From the NCBI RefSeq assembly GCF_002067035.1, contig NZ_MVQB01000060.1, positions 1-64,000 of the forward strand: 64,000 nucleotides of DNA, read 5' to 3'. This document shows, one piece after another, positions 45,020 to 54,785 of the stretch. Below the pieces are notes generated by a model. It ran no database searches. It saw only the letters and a list, made by a program, of their open reading frames with translations, and was not told where the DNA came from. Numbering within the stretch: the first letter of the stretch is position 1; every line of letters starts with the position of its first letter. The translations under genes and the position numbers were made by a program. Source of the stretch: Methanoregula sp. PtaB.Bin085 (GTDB taxonomy: Archaea; Halobacteriota; Methanomicrobia; Methanomicrobiales; Methanospirillaceae).

Positions 45020-45300
45020 TTAATGCAACATCAAATCAACAAGAATTTCAATTGAATCTTTCTCTCCATTGTTGTATCTCCATTCCATCTTTTTGAGGGA
45101 ATAGAGAAACTTTTCTTTTGAGATCCATGATATTTCATCAGACGTTCTTTTGGCAAAGGACCGGAATCCTTCGATACCGTTGATGTTCACTTTTCCTTGC
45201 TTGAACTTGTATTGATGATCGATACGGAGGTGACGATAACCGCAGAACATGATCGAGTCATAACCGCACCATTTGTCGGCGTAAACAATTGAGCCCCGTC
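45020..45300 (-). pseudogene. IS1595/ISXO2 transposase, C-terminal remnant
   Basis: On the minus strand the frame gives GSIVYADKWCGYDSIMFCGY, RHLRIDHQYKF, VNINGIEGFRSFAKR and EFLYSLKK-like ends, which is the last third of an ISXO2-type DDE transposase (D-x-W-GY, then H.NGIEGFWS.AK). The N-terminal two thirds are missing, and DNA up to 45480 shows only further broken pieces. It complements the central fragment at 35105-35500. Confidence 0.75.
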
Positions 45301-45482
45301 GTCCTTACTACACAGTGTCATTCATTGGAGATTCGGTATACAATGGTTCTCCCCGTTTTCTCCAGATTCCAGGGAGTGTTTATCTTCAGAAACCAACTCC
45401 CAGATATCCCGAAAATTCATACCTCTCATTTCATCCACCCTGCCTTCAGATCAGTCGTGGACTTTACTCAATCACCAAAAAT

Positions 45483-45989
45483 TTATTCCTTTTCGAATTT
45501 TTCAAAGAACGTAATATGCTTCATTGTCTTTTTCTGCACAATAGCAATATCTGCCGGGTTCCCTGCTGCTATCAGGGAGACAAGCGTATACTCTTTGGGA
45601 ACATCAAGGAGTTTACGGACATCCTCTGCATAGGGTTTCTTGTCACCGGCCACCCAGCACGAACTGATCCCGTACGCCTGCAGCGCGAGAATCAGGTTTT
45701 CAGTCGCTGCACAGCAGTCCTCGAGATAGTACGGGTGTTTTTTATCGCCGAAAACCGCAAAGCAGAGCGGGGCATCTCTGATGAACTTCCCGTAATCAGT
45801 CATGGCTGCAATCTCAGAGAGTGTTTTCTTATTCCTGATGACGCCGAACAGCCATGGCTGCACATTCATCGCCGTCGGCGCCCTTGCTGCACATTCCAGG
45901 GCATCGTTGACAACGAGATCCGCCACCGGGTCAGGTTTGAATTTCCGGACACTGTGGCGTGATTTTATCACGGTTGTTACAACATTCAT
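45483..45989 (-). CDS. Nitroreductase-family flavoprotein
   Basis: A 168-aa protein with the family start RHSVRKFKPDPV and APTAMNVQPWLFGVI, the FMN-binding pocket, and GISSCWVAGD in the second half. These small FMN enzymes reduce nitro, quinone or other electron acceptors with NAD(P)H. It lies next to a transposase remnant and is divergent from nothing nearby. Physiological substrate cannot be named. Confidence 0.88.
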   Translation of the reverse strand: MNVVTTVIKSRHSVRKFKPDPVADLVVNDALECAARAPTAMNVQPWLFGVIRNKKTLSEIAAMTDYGKFIRDAPLCFAVFGDKKHPYYLEDCCAATENLILALQAYGISSCWVAGDKKPYAEDVRKLLDVPKEYTLVSLIAAGNPADIAIVQKKTMKHITFFEKFEKE

Positions 45990-46033
45990 ATTCCGGAATA
46001 GGAAAGAGGGGTAAATATAATCTCGTAAAAAAA

Positions 46034-47053
46034 TTAGTTTCTCCTGAAGATCAAGGCTGTTGCAATAAGTAACGCAGTGCCTGCAAGGACAGATTCAAAA
46101 CCGGGGGATTTTGCCGGGGTTGTTGTTACCGGGACTGTTGTCTGAACCACAGTCGCTGTTGTTGGGAGAGGTGTCGGCTCGAGGGTTGTGGTCACACTAG
46201 TGGTAGCTACCGTTGTAGGTGTTGTTGTTTTAACTGTCGTTGGAGGTGAAGTGATAATGGTTGTCGGTAATGCTGTCCGGGTAGAAGCACCAATCAGCGG
46301 ATTCCTCTCCTGGTCGAGAATACCCCACGCAGAGGTGTAGGTTTTCCCGACATCTCCGTAATTATCTTTCATGGAATTTGCATTGCATTCTGCCCAAATC
46401 CTGTACGTCCCGTACGGATAGAGAGCCGATCGTGCAGTATCCCATATGGCACCGGTTGAATAGGGTGACGTTGGGACTGCGATATTGTCGATGTTCGTAG
46501 TGACTCCATTCTTGTTGGTCAGGGCTGAGTAAATTGCCCCATCTGGTGCCTGGACCTTGATAGTGACAGGGGCACCTGTCACTCCGGGGCGCTGGCTCAT
46601 CTGGTAGAGGTTTGTCGTTATTTTGAACGAGACTTCGGAACCCGTGGTGATCCATCCGTTTTCGGATGCATCAACACCAAGTGTTGCATCCATGACCCGT
46701 AAGTCCAGGTTCGGATCTGACACGATGAAAGCGGTGCCATTGACTTTTCCGGATGTGTTAAGACGGTACCATGGACCAAGTTTCCCTGAGAATTCCGTCG
46801 GGGAAATAAAAAAGGCTGAAGGATTTGCAACCGAGATTGTATAACTCGGGGAGCTTGTCTGAATTGCTGCAGCTGAAGCCCACCAGGCGATCGTGGAATC
46901 CCCATCCATCGCGGCAACGATATTCAGGTTTTCTTCACCAAGAAAGACCACGTTACCCGGTGTGATTGTATTAAGGGCGGCAAGAACCCCCGCAGGGATG
47001 ACAAGCAGTATGAGAATCGATACTGCAAAGATTTTTCCGGATCTGTTGATCAT
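46034..47053 (-). CDS. DUF3821 surface protein with PGF-CTERM anchor
   Basis: About 339 aa. A signal peptide (FAVSILILLVIPAGVLA) leads into a DUF3821-type N-terminal domain (ITPGNVVFLGEENLNI, then IAWW). A Thr/Pro-rich stretch of about 80 residues, likely heavily O-glycosylated, precedes SPGFE and a hydrophobic helix ending in RRN, the PGF-CTERM sorting signal cleaved by archaeosortase A. An archaeosortase-like gene is in this window (62921). The ATG at 47053 is preferred over 47068 because it sits about 25 bases from a TATA box. Confidence 0.85.
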   Translation of the reverse strand: MINRSGKIFAVSILILLVIPAGVLAALNTITPGNVVFLGEENLNIVAAMDGDSTIAWWASAAAIQTSSPSYTISVANPSAFFISPTEFSGKLGPWYRLNTSGKVNGTAFIVSDPNLDLRVMDATLGVDASENGWITTGSEVSFKITTNLYQMSQRPGVTGAPVTIKVQAPDGAIYSALTNKNGVTTNIDNIAVPTSPYSTGAIWDTARSALYPYGTYRIWAECNANSMKDNYGDVGKTYTSAWGILDQERNPLIGASTRTALPTTIITSPPTTVKTTTPTTVATTSVTTTLEPTPLPTTATVVQTTVPVTTTPAKSPGFESVLAGTALLIATALIFRRN

Positions 47054-47073
47054 AAGGAACCTTGACATTTCCC

Positions 47074-47081
47074 ATTATATA
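47074..47081 (-). promoter_or_regulatory. TATA box of the surface-protein gene
   Basis: TATATAAT on the minus strand, centred about 25 bases before the ATG at 47053. The transcript would therefore start at or next to the start codon, that is, leaderless. Confidence 0.5.
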
Positions 47082-47149
47082 TACTTGTCAAATCAGCCGT
47101 TAGCATCACCAGAAAAAATCCAGGATACAAAAAATGGCTGATGGTAGGA

Positions 47150-47710
47150 TCAACTATTTTCCCGGATAATACTGTCAAAATTCAGAAATACCCGGTTCCC
47201 CTCGAACGTATGGCTGACTTCCGGGTGCCACTGGAGCCCGTAGATATGCCGGTCGGGCTTTGCAATCGCCTCTGCGCCACAGACACCGGAACGGGCAAGA
47301 AGTGTGAATCCATCAGGAATCCTTGTTACTTCGTCTGCGTGCGATGCCCAGACAGTTACCTGGTGCGGGTACCCGCTGAGAATATCGTTATGCTCACAGA
47401 TCTCGACCTCGACTGGTCCGTAGCCTCCGGATTGACCTGGATGAACGCTTCCGCCATATTTTGTTGCAATGATATGAAGGCCCAGGCAGATGCCAAGCAC
47501 GGGAAGGCCAAGATTCAGGTATTCTGCACAGTTACCTGCCCGGGTGATATCCGGCCCTCCACCGAGGATAATCCCCCGGCACTCCTCACCAATCCTTGCA
47601 GCCGGTGTGGAATTTGGGACCAGCACGGCATCAAGATCAAGATCTCGGAGGGCCCGGTGGATAAGGTGATTGAACTGCCCGAAGTTGTTGATCACATAGA
47701 TAGGGAGCAT
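47150..47710 (-). CDS. guaAA: GMP synthase glutamine amidotransferase subunit A
   Basis: A 186-aa class I glutaminase. The nucleophile elbow GICLGLH (Cys near 75) and the QWHPEVSHT box with His and Glu complete the triad. In archaea GMP synthase is split, and this subunit feeds ammonia to the separate GuaB-like ATPase subunit that aminates XMP. The 186-residue length fits the archaeal subunit. The partner gene is not in the window. Confidence 0.93.
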   Translation of the reverse strand: MLPIYVINNFGQFNHLIHRALRDLDLDAVLVPNSTPAARIGEECRGIILGGGPDITRAGNCAEYLNLGLPVLGICLGLHIIATKYGGSVHPGQSGGYGPVEVEICEHNDILSGYPHQVTVWASHADEVTRIPDGFTLLARSGVCGAEAIAKPDRHIYGLQWHPEVSHTFEGNRVFLNFDSIIRENS

Positions 47711-47751
47711 GGTTTATTCACTAAGAATGCAGTGCGATCCTATAATATTGT

Positions 47752-48762
47752 TCAACTATAGGAAGTGACCATATTCAGGATCTCCTGTCGGATTGATGCC
47801 GGAGAATGTCCCATCAGAAACGCGAGATACATTGCCCCTCCGGCCCCCATCCCCTCCTTGACTTCACCGATACAGTACCGGGCAAGGCCGGCATGTCCGA
47901 GAGAATCGAAGCCGGGATTAACATATGAGACATGGACACCAATCTTTTCTGCAAGCGACTGCACGTTGGCTGAAGTATCATCCCGCACATAGGATGTTGT
48001 GACAACGCGAGGGAGAGGCTGGTCCAGTGCCCGGATAAGCGCACTGACCGCGAGCATCTGCGTCCCTCCGGCAAGAATCAGTGTGCCGGAATACGTCTTC
48101 GAGATCCCGGCAGCGACCGGCATCATGGGATCGCCAAGTGCACGGACCAGATCATGAGGAGTTGTATACCCGGTTTTCATAACCCGCTCAAGTGCCTGCC
48201 GGCAAACCTCTTCTTTCAGCGATACCGGATTGTTAACGTAACTGCTACTCACTGATGCATTGTAACCCAGCGCCCGCAGCAGACAGAGTGCTGTGGTGGT
48301 TCCGCCGGGTACGCTCTCACCGAGAACGAGAAGATCGCAGCGGGCTGACAGGAACTTACCAATACGCTGGCCTTGTTCATATAATCGGGTGGCAGCAGGC
48401 AAGGCATCATTCGTGCGGGGATCACCGGCCGGCTCGCCATACACGTCGAGACAGGGGACTACCGGTGCATGACGGAGCCCTGCATTGATCAATAGCGGTG
48501 TCTGGCCGGTCAGCATCATCATTGCTCGCGTTATGGTAGCTGGCGTGGGGCATCCGGTTGGCGTATCGGATTTTACCGGCACACTGGTAATCGCGCCGTT
48601 CACGATAAGTTCTGCATCGAGATTCGGTGTCAGAAGAGTCTTTTCCGGAGAAGGCCCGGCGCCTGATATTCCAGGTACCGTGGAGAGGATCGTATTCGCG
48701 AGAATGCCTGCAAAGAGGGGCGACCTGAAGGAGAAGTCCGGTTTTTCCGAGATGAATTCCAT
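47752..48762 (-). CDS. CobT-like nicotinate mononucleotide phosphoribosyltransferase family
   Basis: A 336-aa protein of the archaeal CobT-like family (glycine-rich EPAGDPRTNDALPAATRLYE, CDLLVLGESVPGGTTTALCL, GTQMLAVSALI). It is expected to activate the lower-ligand base of cobamides by making alpha-ribazole phosphate. Methanogens need a corrinoid for methyl transfer. It diverges from CobZ and CobS genes 94 bp away, making a small nucleotide-loop-assembly cluster. The true archaeal reaction is less well tested than that of bacterial CobT. Confidence 0.85.
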   Translation of the reverse strand: MEFISEKPDFSFRSPLFAGILANTILSTVPGISGAGPSPEKTLLTPNLDAELIVNGAITSVPVKSDTPTGCPTPATITRAMMMLTGQTPLLINAGLRHAPVVPCLDVYGEPAGDPRTNDALPAATRLYEQGQRIGKFLSARCDLLVLGESVPGGTTTALCLLRALGYNASVSSSYVNNPVSLKEEVCRQALERVMKTGYTTPHDLVRALGDPMMPVAAGISKTYSGTLILAGGTQMLAVSALIRALDQPLPRVVTTSYVRDDTSANVQSLAEKIGVHVSYVNPGFDSLGHAGLARYCIGEVKEGMGAGGAMYLAFLMGHSPASIRQEILNMVTSYS

Positions 48763-48856
48763 GCGTATCAGTCAATATACTAATGGTTCCTGACCGGTTT
48801 CAAGATTGCGATCGGTTCCAAACCTCTAATACTGCCCCGGCCGTATCTCATGGTAC

Positions 48857-49291
48857 ATGTTTGAGATAGAAAAGCGACTTGCCGACCGTGGCATCACGCT
48901 TGACGACATGGTCGACGCTGCCATGGGACTCTACGTTTCCCACGGTATGTCTGACAGAGACGCGGCGATCGAGATTAGAAAGAAGATCCGTAAGTATCTT
49001 GACGATCCGAACGTTGCCTCGCTCCTTCTCGGTGCGATCCTTCTCGAGGACGAGCTCTATACAAAACGGAAGAACTCTGAGATAGCTGACGACCCGATCT
49101 TCTTATTAAGCGACGAGATCCTCGGTATGGCGATCGCTGAATGCATCGGCGGTACCTATGCACGTTTCGAGTTCACGCGATACGACCAGAAGAAGCCTGG
49201 CATCCTTGCACGCCTCGGGCCATTCCTTGACGATGCGGTTGCTGGTCTGATCGCTGGCTGTACCTCCCGCCTGTACAGCGAATGCCTATGA
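48857..49291 (+). CDS. cobZ: CobZ-like alpha-ribazole phosphatase (PgpA family)
   Basis: A 144-aa protein of the phosphatidylglycerophosphatase A fold with DPIFLLSDEILGMAIAE and DDAVAGLIAG. In methanogens a member of this family, CobZ, removes phosphate from alpha-ribazole-5'-phosphate in place of bacterial CobC. The ATGA overlap with cobS strongly supports that role over a lipid phosphatase role. Its start may be leaderless, as only an AT-rich box lies upstream. Confidence 0.8.
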   Translation: MFEIEKRLADRGITLDDMVDAAMGLYVSHGMSDRDAAIEIRKKIRKYLDDPNVASLLLGAILLEDELYTKRKNSEIADDPIFLLSDEILGMAIAECIGGTYARFEFTRYDQKKPGILARLGPFLDDAVAGLIAGCTSRLYSECL

Positions 49292-49998
49292 GTGCCGTTG
49301 TTTCCCTCCTGCAGTTTGCCACAATCCTCCCGCTCGGGAAACCGCAGGATCTCGAACAATTTGCGCGCCACTCATGGATCTACCCCCTTGCCGGGTATGT
49401 CATCGGCTGCCTTGCCGCACTCCCCGTCCTCTTCATTGCGGACCATGCAATCGCTGCTGCAGTCGCAATCGCGGTCGTACTTCTTCTCTCCGGTGCCCAC
49501 CATTTCGATGGCCTTCTCGATCTCGGTGACGGTCTGATGGCACATGGCGACCGGGAGAAGCGGGTCAGGGCACTCACCGACCGTCAGGTAGGGGCCGGGG
49601 GTGTCTGCGCCGGTATCGTCACGACCCTCCTCCTTTTTTCCGCTTTACAGGCCTCCGCTTCAATCGCCGCTGCCATTATCATCGGAGAAGTCTGTGCCAA
49701 GGTCTCCATGACCTACCTCACGGCATATGGGGAACCATTCCGCGAAGGAATCCACAGTTATCTTCACGGGTTCGCCCGCCCCGATTTTCCGTTCCTTGCC
49801 ATCCTGCTCTGCATTCCCCTCTTCCTTCTCCCCGTTCCACCGGTGAAGATCGGCGCTGCCGGTGCTGTGATGATCCTCTGCCCGGCGGTCCTCCTTCTCC
49901 TGTCCCGGAGGCTCTTTGGAGGGATAAACGGAGACGTTGTCGGTGCCTCGAACGAGATTACCCGGGCGCTGGCAATCATCGCGATGGTGCTGGCTTAG
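49288..49998 (+). CDS. cobS: Adenosylcobinamide-GDP ribazoletransferase (CobS)
   Basis: A 236-aa integral membrane enzyme joining adenosylcobinamide-GDP and alpha-ribazole in the last step of cobamide synthesis. The signature GAHHFDGLLDLGDGLMAHGD, with acidic metal ligands, lies near residues 70-90, and about six hydrophobic segments follow the family pattern. The start at 49288 gives an ATGA overlap with cobZ; ATG at 49282 is also in frame. Confidence 0.92.
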   Translation: MSAVVSLLQFATILPLGKPQDLEQFARHSWIYPLAGYVIGCLAALPVLFIADHAIAAAVAIAVVLLLSGAHHFDGLLDLGDGLMAHGDREKRVRALTDRQVGAGGVCAGIVTTLLLFSALQASASIAAAIIIGEVCAKVSMTYLTAYGEPFREGIHSYLHGFARPDFPFLAILLCIPLFLLPVPPVKIGAAGAVMILCPAVLLLLSRRLFGGINGDVVGASNEITRALAIIAMVLA

Positions 49999-50059
49999 AA
50001 TTCCGGCTTTAATTGACAGTAGGACGATCTGATCAGGTAATCAATCCGAGAGTAAGTGA

Positions 50060-50480
50060 GGGGGGAGGTACCTCCACCCCCCTTCTCTATTTTTTCCGGA
50101 AGGTGGTGACCACTCCCCAATCCCTTGGGGGGTGGGGGAGGTAGGGTACTCCCCCCCCTGCCATGCAGGTTGAAACCGAACCATCTCACTCAAACCCCGA
50201 TAGCCATTTTTTTTTCGGATTCGCGCCGGATTTTCCATGCGAAATACCAGAGCGGAAACAGTGGCAACAGTACAAAACTCCATTTCCGGGTGGGGGGGGG
50301 TACCCCCACCCCCTTCCTGTTTTTTTCCGGAGGGGGTACCCCAGCCATAAGGGAGTAAGGGGGAGGGGACACCTCCCATTTCAAATATGAGCCGGGATTA
50401 CAGGTATCGACGGCAATCCCTTGAGGGTCAATGGAGGAAAGCGGGAGAGGGGGGAGGGGGTACCCCTCCCCCTCTCCCTC
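50060..50480. repeat. Cluster of G-run palindromes centred on GGTACC
   Basis: Three long inverted repeats of G and C runs lie at 50060-50082, 50288-50313 and 50443-50480; each is centred on GGTACC or GTAC. Copies 1 and 2 are followed by CTTC-x-TTTTTTCCGGA and a further shorter G-run palindrome, so the unit is repeated. No gene covers 49999-50717. Structures could be hairpins or G-quadruplexes; the sequence resembles intergenic REP-like elements. Confidence 0.7.
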
Positions 50481-50717
50481 CTGTACGGATCCCTTCCGGA
50501 GTCCGGTGACGCACCAGCGATTCCGGGTTTTTATCCTGCAATGCTCATATGTGGCAATTTTTCGTATTCCGATGAGTAACGTTTCGGCTGAATATCCACC
50601 GTTCGAAACCATTTTCAACGTAAAATAGGGTTGGTTGTTTTTTCACAGGAATGTCTGAGATAAAAAATACGTCACGATATAGTATACCAGATTCGGGGCA
50701 TATCAAAGACCCGATCA

Positions 50718-51014
50718 TCAGTATAACTTTGCATAACCTGTGTTTGCATCGTCATCGCAGGCGATTGCGTGGCCGTCGCGGACAAGCGTGTTGAACATCA
50801 TCGCTGCGTTCATGAGGGTATCATCAGACCCTCTGCCCGAACGGATTGCGTCCAGCGCTTCCTTCTGGGGTGCAGGTGCTGTGCGCTTTCCGAGAATAAT
50901 CCCCGTACAGTGTCGGCAGTATGCACATTTACTGGTGACAGAGACCGGCCCATCCGCGCACGGAACGGTAACACGCCCCTTTTTCTCATCCCTTACAAAT
51001 TCGAGTGTCTTCAT
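50718..51014 (-). CDS. Small cysteine-containing hypothetical protein
   Basis: A 98-aa protein with CAYCRHCTGI (about residues 31-40), a possible metal-binding knuckle, and a helical second half. It is divergent from the EF-1alpha gene (186 bp apart). Start ATG at 51014 follows CCTGAATT, with no clear ribosome-binding site. No family recognised. Confidence 0.55.
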   Translation of the reverse strand: MKTLEFVRDEKKGRVTVPCADGPVSVTSKCAYCRHCTGIILGKRTAPAPQKEALDAIRSGRGSDDTLMNAAMMFNTLVRDGHAIACDDDANTGYAKLY

Positions 51015-51118
51015 AATTCAGGATTTTTTTCGCTTCCGATATCAGGGTTACCATTTCAGATTCAGGATCATTTTCCATTGCATTTTGTTACAGGCATTTC
51101 TCCCGTAAACCGGTAGAG

Positions 51119-51127
51119 TTTATATAG
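51119..51127 (+). promoter_or_regulatory. TATA box of the EF-1alpha/S10 operon
   Basis: TTTATATAG, with a second AT-rich box TCATATAAGT at about 51135-51144. A leader of about 50 bases with GGAGG at 51186-51190 precedes the start at 51200, as expected for a highly expressed archaeal operon. Confidence 0.5.
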
Positions 51128-51199
51128 ACCGGGCTCATATAAGTAATACTCGCACAAACTGACTGTAAGCGCACAGTCCTGCTTTGGAGGAACGATTAA

Positions 51200-52477
51200 A
51201 TGGCATCTGACAAGCCCCACATGAATCTCGCCGTAATCGGCCATATCGACCACGGGAAGTCAACCACCGTGGGACGGATGATGTTCGAGACCGGTGCAGT
51301 ACCGGCACATATCATCGAAGGTTACCGCAAGGAGGCCGAGTCCAAGGGTAAGGCTACCTTTGAATTTGCATGGGTTATGGACAACCTCAAAGAAGAGCGT
51401 GAGAGAGGTATCACCATTGATATCGCCCACAAGCGCTTCGACACCCCCAAGTATTACTTTACGGTTGTCGACTGCCCCGGGCACCGCGACTTCGTCAAGA
51501 ACATGATTACCGGCGCATCCCAGGCCGACGCCGCCATCCTTGTCGTCGCAGCTCCCGACGGTGTCATGGAACAGACCAAGGAGCACGTTTTCCTTGCAAG
51601 GACCCTTGGCATCACCCAGATCATCATCGCAGTCAACAAAATGGACGCCGTCAAGTATGATGAGAAGCGGTTCAACGAGGTCAAGAAAGATCTTTCAGAC
51701 CTCATCAAGATGGTCGGTTACAAGCCCGACGAAACTCTTTTCATCCCCGTCAGCTCCCTGCAGGGGACCAACATCAAGACCAACAGCCCCGAAACCCCCT
51801 GGTACAAGGGTCCGGCACTGGTCCCGGCACTCGATACCTTCAAGGAGCCCGAGAAACCAACCGACAAACCGCTCCGTCTCCCCATCCAGGACGTATACAG
51901 TATCAGCGGTATCGGCACCGTGCCCGTTGGTCGTGTTGAGACCGGTATCATGAAGAAGGGAATGAAGGTCGCCTTCATGCCCGCCAACAAAGACGGGGAA
52001 ATCAAGTCAATTGAAATGCACCATGAAGAGATCCCGCAGGCAGTACCCGGTGACAACGTCGGCTTCAACGTCCGCGGTATCGGCAAGGGCGACATCCGTC
52101 GCGGCGATGTCTGCGGTCCTGTCGAGGCTCCCCCGACAGTTGCAGAAGAGTTTACAGCACAGATCGTTGTACTCCAGCACCCGAGCGCACTGACCGTCGG
52201 ATACACCCCGGTCTTCCACTGCCACACTACCCAGACTGCTTGCACGTTCACCGAGCTCAAAAAGAAACTCGACCCCCGTACCGGTCAGACCAAGGAGGAG
52301 AACCCGACATTCCTCAAGTCCGGTGATGCGGCAATCGTTACCATCACACCGACAAAGCCGATGGTCATCGAGAATGTCAAGGAACTCCCGCAGCTCGGCA
52401 GGTTCGCCGTCCGTGATATGGGATCGACCATTGCGGCTGGTATGTGCATCGCAATCAAGCCAAAGCAGTTGAGATAA
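51200..52477 (+). CDS. tuf: Translation elongation factor EF-1alpha (aEF1A)
   Basis: A 425-aa GTPase. G1 (GHIDHGKST), G2 (RGITI), G3 (DCPGH) and G4 (NKMD) boxes are all intact, followed by the two beta-barrel domains. It carries aminoacyl-tRNA to the ribosome. Strong ribosome-binding site GGAGG and high GC3. Followed 19 bp later by S10, the common archaeal order. Confidence 0.97.
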   Translation: MASDKPHMNLAVIGHIDHGKSTTVGRMMFETGAVPAHIIEGYRKEAESKGKATFEFAWVMDNLKEERERGITIDIAHKRFDTPKYYFTVVDCPGHRDFVKNMITGASQADAAILVVAAPDGVMEQTKEHVFLARTLGITQIIIAVNKMDAVKYDEKRFNEVKKDLSDLIKMVGYKPDETLFIPVSSLQGTNIKTNSPETPWYKGPALVPALDTFKEPEKPTDKPLRLPIQDVYSISGIGTVPVGRVETGIMKKGMKVAFMPANKDGEIKSIEMHHEEIPQAVPGDNVGFNVRGIGKGDIRRGDVCGPVEAPPTVAEEFTAQIVVLQHPSALTVGYTPVFHCHTTQTACTFTELKKKLDPRTGQTKEENPTFLKSGDAAIVTITPTKPMVIENVKELPQLGRFAVRDMGSTIAAGMCIAIKPKQLR

Positions 52478-52496
52478 ATTTTTTTTGGATGTGAAA

Positions 52497-52808
52497 ATGA
52501 TGCAGAAAGCCAGAATTCGCCTGACGGGGACGGACTTCAACAAGGTAGAGATGGTCTGTAACAGGATACGGGAGATTGCAGAGCGCACAGGTGTAAATCT
52601 GGCCGGCCCGATACCGCTTCCGACAAAACGGCTCGTTGTTCCCATACGGAAAAGCCCCGACGGTGAGGGGACCGCAACCTGGGACCGCTGGCAGATGCGT
52701 GTTCACAAGCGCCTCATCGATATTGATGCAGACGAGCGTGCACTCCGGCAGCTTATGCGCATCCAGGTTCCCAAAGATATCGGCATTGAAATAGTCTTAG
52801 AGAGTTGA
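52497..52808 (+). CDS. rpsJ: Ribosomal protein S10
   Basis: A 103-aa small-subunit protein beginning [14 protein letters not shown]; the second ATG (52500) is an equally good start. The [15 protein letters not shown] loop and HKRLIDIDA match archaeal S10 (eukaryotic uS10). Co-transcribed with EF-1alpha. Confidence 0.96.
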   Translation: MMQKARIRLTGTDFNKVEMVCNRIREIAERTGVNLAGPIPLPTKRLVVPIRKSPDGEGTATWDRWQMRVHKRLIDIDADERALRQLMRIQVPKDIGIEIVLES

Positions 52809-53156
52809 AGTTACTCGCGTGCAGTAAGCCGCGGGCATATCCCGGCAGAAAAAATTAATCTTAACTTTTAACAGAATCTTAATCCTCATCCTCCTCTTTG
52901 CGTTTTTCCTTCGCTTCTTCTCTCCCGACCTCAGACTGTCACCATGATGAGGCATTCCGTGCGTTATTTGTTATGATCTCCTGACAAGATTGCAGGCCTT
53001 CATAACTTATTTACCGCTTCGTGCAGACCTTAGGTATCCAATGAGTGGGTGCATTCCCGACATGAGCCGAAGCGGTATTTCGGGCACAATAACTGCTGGT
53101 ACTGCCATCGCGAAAAATTCGATTGGGATTACGAAATCCGCTGGCAGGAGAATACC
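52809..53156. other. Spacer after S10 without a gene
   Basis: No RNA or protein gene seen. It contains A/T-rich stretches and a pyrimidine-rich run (about 52880-52930) that may serve as the terminator of the EF-1alpha/S10 operon, and the promoter of the next gene. The reading frame extending from 53049 lacks start signals. Confidence 0.5.
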
Positions 53157-54785
53157 ATGAAATATTCCAGGACAACAATCGCATTTTTCCTCATCCTTAT
53201 CCTCGCATTCATCCTCCGCTTCTGGCAGCTCGACCTCAAACTGCTGCATCACGATGAGGCGATCCATTCATGGTTCTGCTTTGAACTCCTGACCAAGGGT
53301 GCGTGGCAGTACGATCCCAGTTATCACGGGCCGTTCCTGTATTTCATAACTACCGGGCTGTTTGCGCTGATAGGACCATCCGATATCGCTGCCCGTATCC
53401 TTCCATCGCTCTTTGGTTTCGCCATCATCCCGCTGGTTTACTGTATCTACCGGATTGGTTATATCAACAGGAACCAGATGCTGGTTGCCTCCCTGTTTAT
53501 TGCCATATCCCCCGATATGGTGTATTTCTCCCGTTTCCTCCGTCATGATATATTCATGTTGTTCTTCACCATGCTCATGCTGGTTGCAATCCTGTATTAT
53601 TTCGAACGGGGCCAGACGCGGTTTGCCGCACTCGCGGCTGTTGCAGCAGCAGGAGCGCTCTCCTGCAAGGAAGAGATGCCGGTAATTGTTATCATTTTTA
53701 TTTTGTTCTTTTCCTTCGCTGCATGGAAAAAACGGTTTGTTCTTCCATCACAGTGGAAAACCGACCTTCTTGTCTCATGTGTGCTGGTAGTCGCTATCAT
53801 GAGCGTCCTTTACTCGGCATTCTTTTATCATATCGACACGCTGATCGGCCAGAACTTTTCGATCACGGCGCAGGGACTGCATTTTGAGACGAATACAACT
53901 GGATGGTACCGTGCTATCGAGCACTGGACGGCAATGCACAACCAGCAGCGTCTTGGCGGACCGATGTATTACTATGTGCCGCTGTTCCTCCTGTACGAGC
54001 TCCCGATCTTCATCCTTGCGATCATCGGGACACTCCAGTTTCTCCTCGCGGGATTCCACCCCCTGATCTTCCTGAAAAAGGTAAAGAACTGGATCCGGGA
54101 ACGCAGATACAGCCTCCCCATACGCGATCTTGCTGCTGTCACGCTCATGCAAATTCGGAGCGGTGAGAATTTGGATCGGAAATCCGAGGAATTCTTCCGA
54201 TTCTGTATTGTCTGGATGATCGGGACGATGGCATTTTATGCATACGTGGGAGAGAAGGTCCCCTGGCTCATCATCGCCCAGCTGCTTCCGATGTGTTTCG
54301 TTGCCACATACAAACTGAACTGGCAGAAGGCTGCATTCGCACTTGCAGGATGCATCTTCCTCATTGTAATGACCTGGCACGTGGCTTTCATCCCTGCTGA
54401 TATCAACGAACCCATCGTCCAGGTCCAGAATTCAGAGGATATGCGCGAAGTGATGGCCCTGATGGATGCATCCGACCATGTTGTCATTGCTTCAAAGGAC
54501 TACTGGCCGCTTCCGTGGTATTACCGGGGCGACCGGTGGAACAAGATAGAATTCTATGGCAGTCAGATGAGCACGGATACGCTGACGCAGAAGAGTCCCG
54601 GAGTGATTATTCTTCATGATACGGAGAGTTACCCCTCCATACCCGGATACCAGAAAAAGACCTATAAACTCAGTTACTGGTTCTCGTTCTATGACAATGA
54701 AAAACGACTGCCGGAATACTACCTTCGCCGGGACGGGAAGATGGGGAGCATCAATATCGATGTCTTTACCCCTCTGCCGGCATAA
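53157..54785 (+). CDS. Agl23-like (TIGR03663) multi-pass membrane glycosyltransferase-type protein
   Basis: A 542-aa protein from ATG 53157, which follows AGGAGA; the 36-residue upstream extension is rejected. About ten hydrophobic helices are followed by a soluble C-terminal domain. LLHHDEAIHSWF near residue 33 is the acidic first loop typical of GT-C and oligosaccharyl-transferase-related membrane enzymes, and FSRFLRHDIFM a second conserved loop. The family was first named from haloarchaeal sugar-lipid pathways. Function in glycan transfer is likely; substrate unknown. Its stop overlaps the convergent gene by 20 bp. Confidence 0.8.
   Translation: MKYSRTTIAFFLILILAFILRFWQLDLKLLHHDEAIHSWFCFELLTKGAWQYDPSYHGPFLYFITTGLFALIGPSDIAARILPSLFGFAIIPLVYCIYRIGYINRNQMLVASLFIAISPDMVYFSRFLRHDIFMLFFTMLMLVAILYYFERGQTRFAALAAVAAAGALSCKEEMPVIVIIFILFFSFAAWKKRFVLPSQWKTDLLVSCVLVVAIMSVLYSAFFYHIDTLIGQNFSITAQGLHFETNTTGWYRAIEHWTAMHNQQRLGGPMYYYVPLFLLYELPIFILAIIGTLQFLLAGFHPLIFLKKVKNWIRERRYSLPIRDLAAVTLMQIRSGENLDRKSEEFFRFCIVWMIGTMAFYAYVGEKVPWLIIAQLLPMCFVATYKLNWQKAAFALAGCIFLIVMTWHVAFIPADINEPIVQVQNSEDMREVMALMDASDHVVIASKDYWPLPWYYRGDRWNKIEFYGSQMSTDTLTQKSPGVIILHDTESYPSIPGYQKKTYKLSYWFSFYDNEKRLPEYYLRRDGKMGSINIDVFTPLPA

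Noticed and set aside
53049-53157. Longer start for the Agl23-like protein
   Set aside because: The extension is polar, contains two cysteines and histidines and would bury the first membrane helix; AGGAGA precedes the later ATG.
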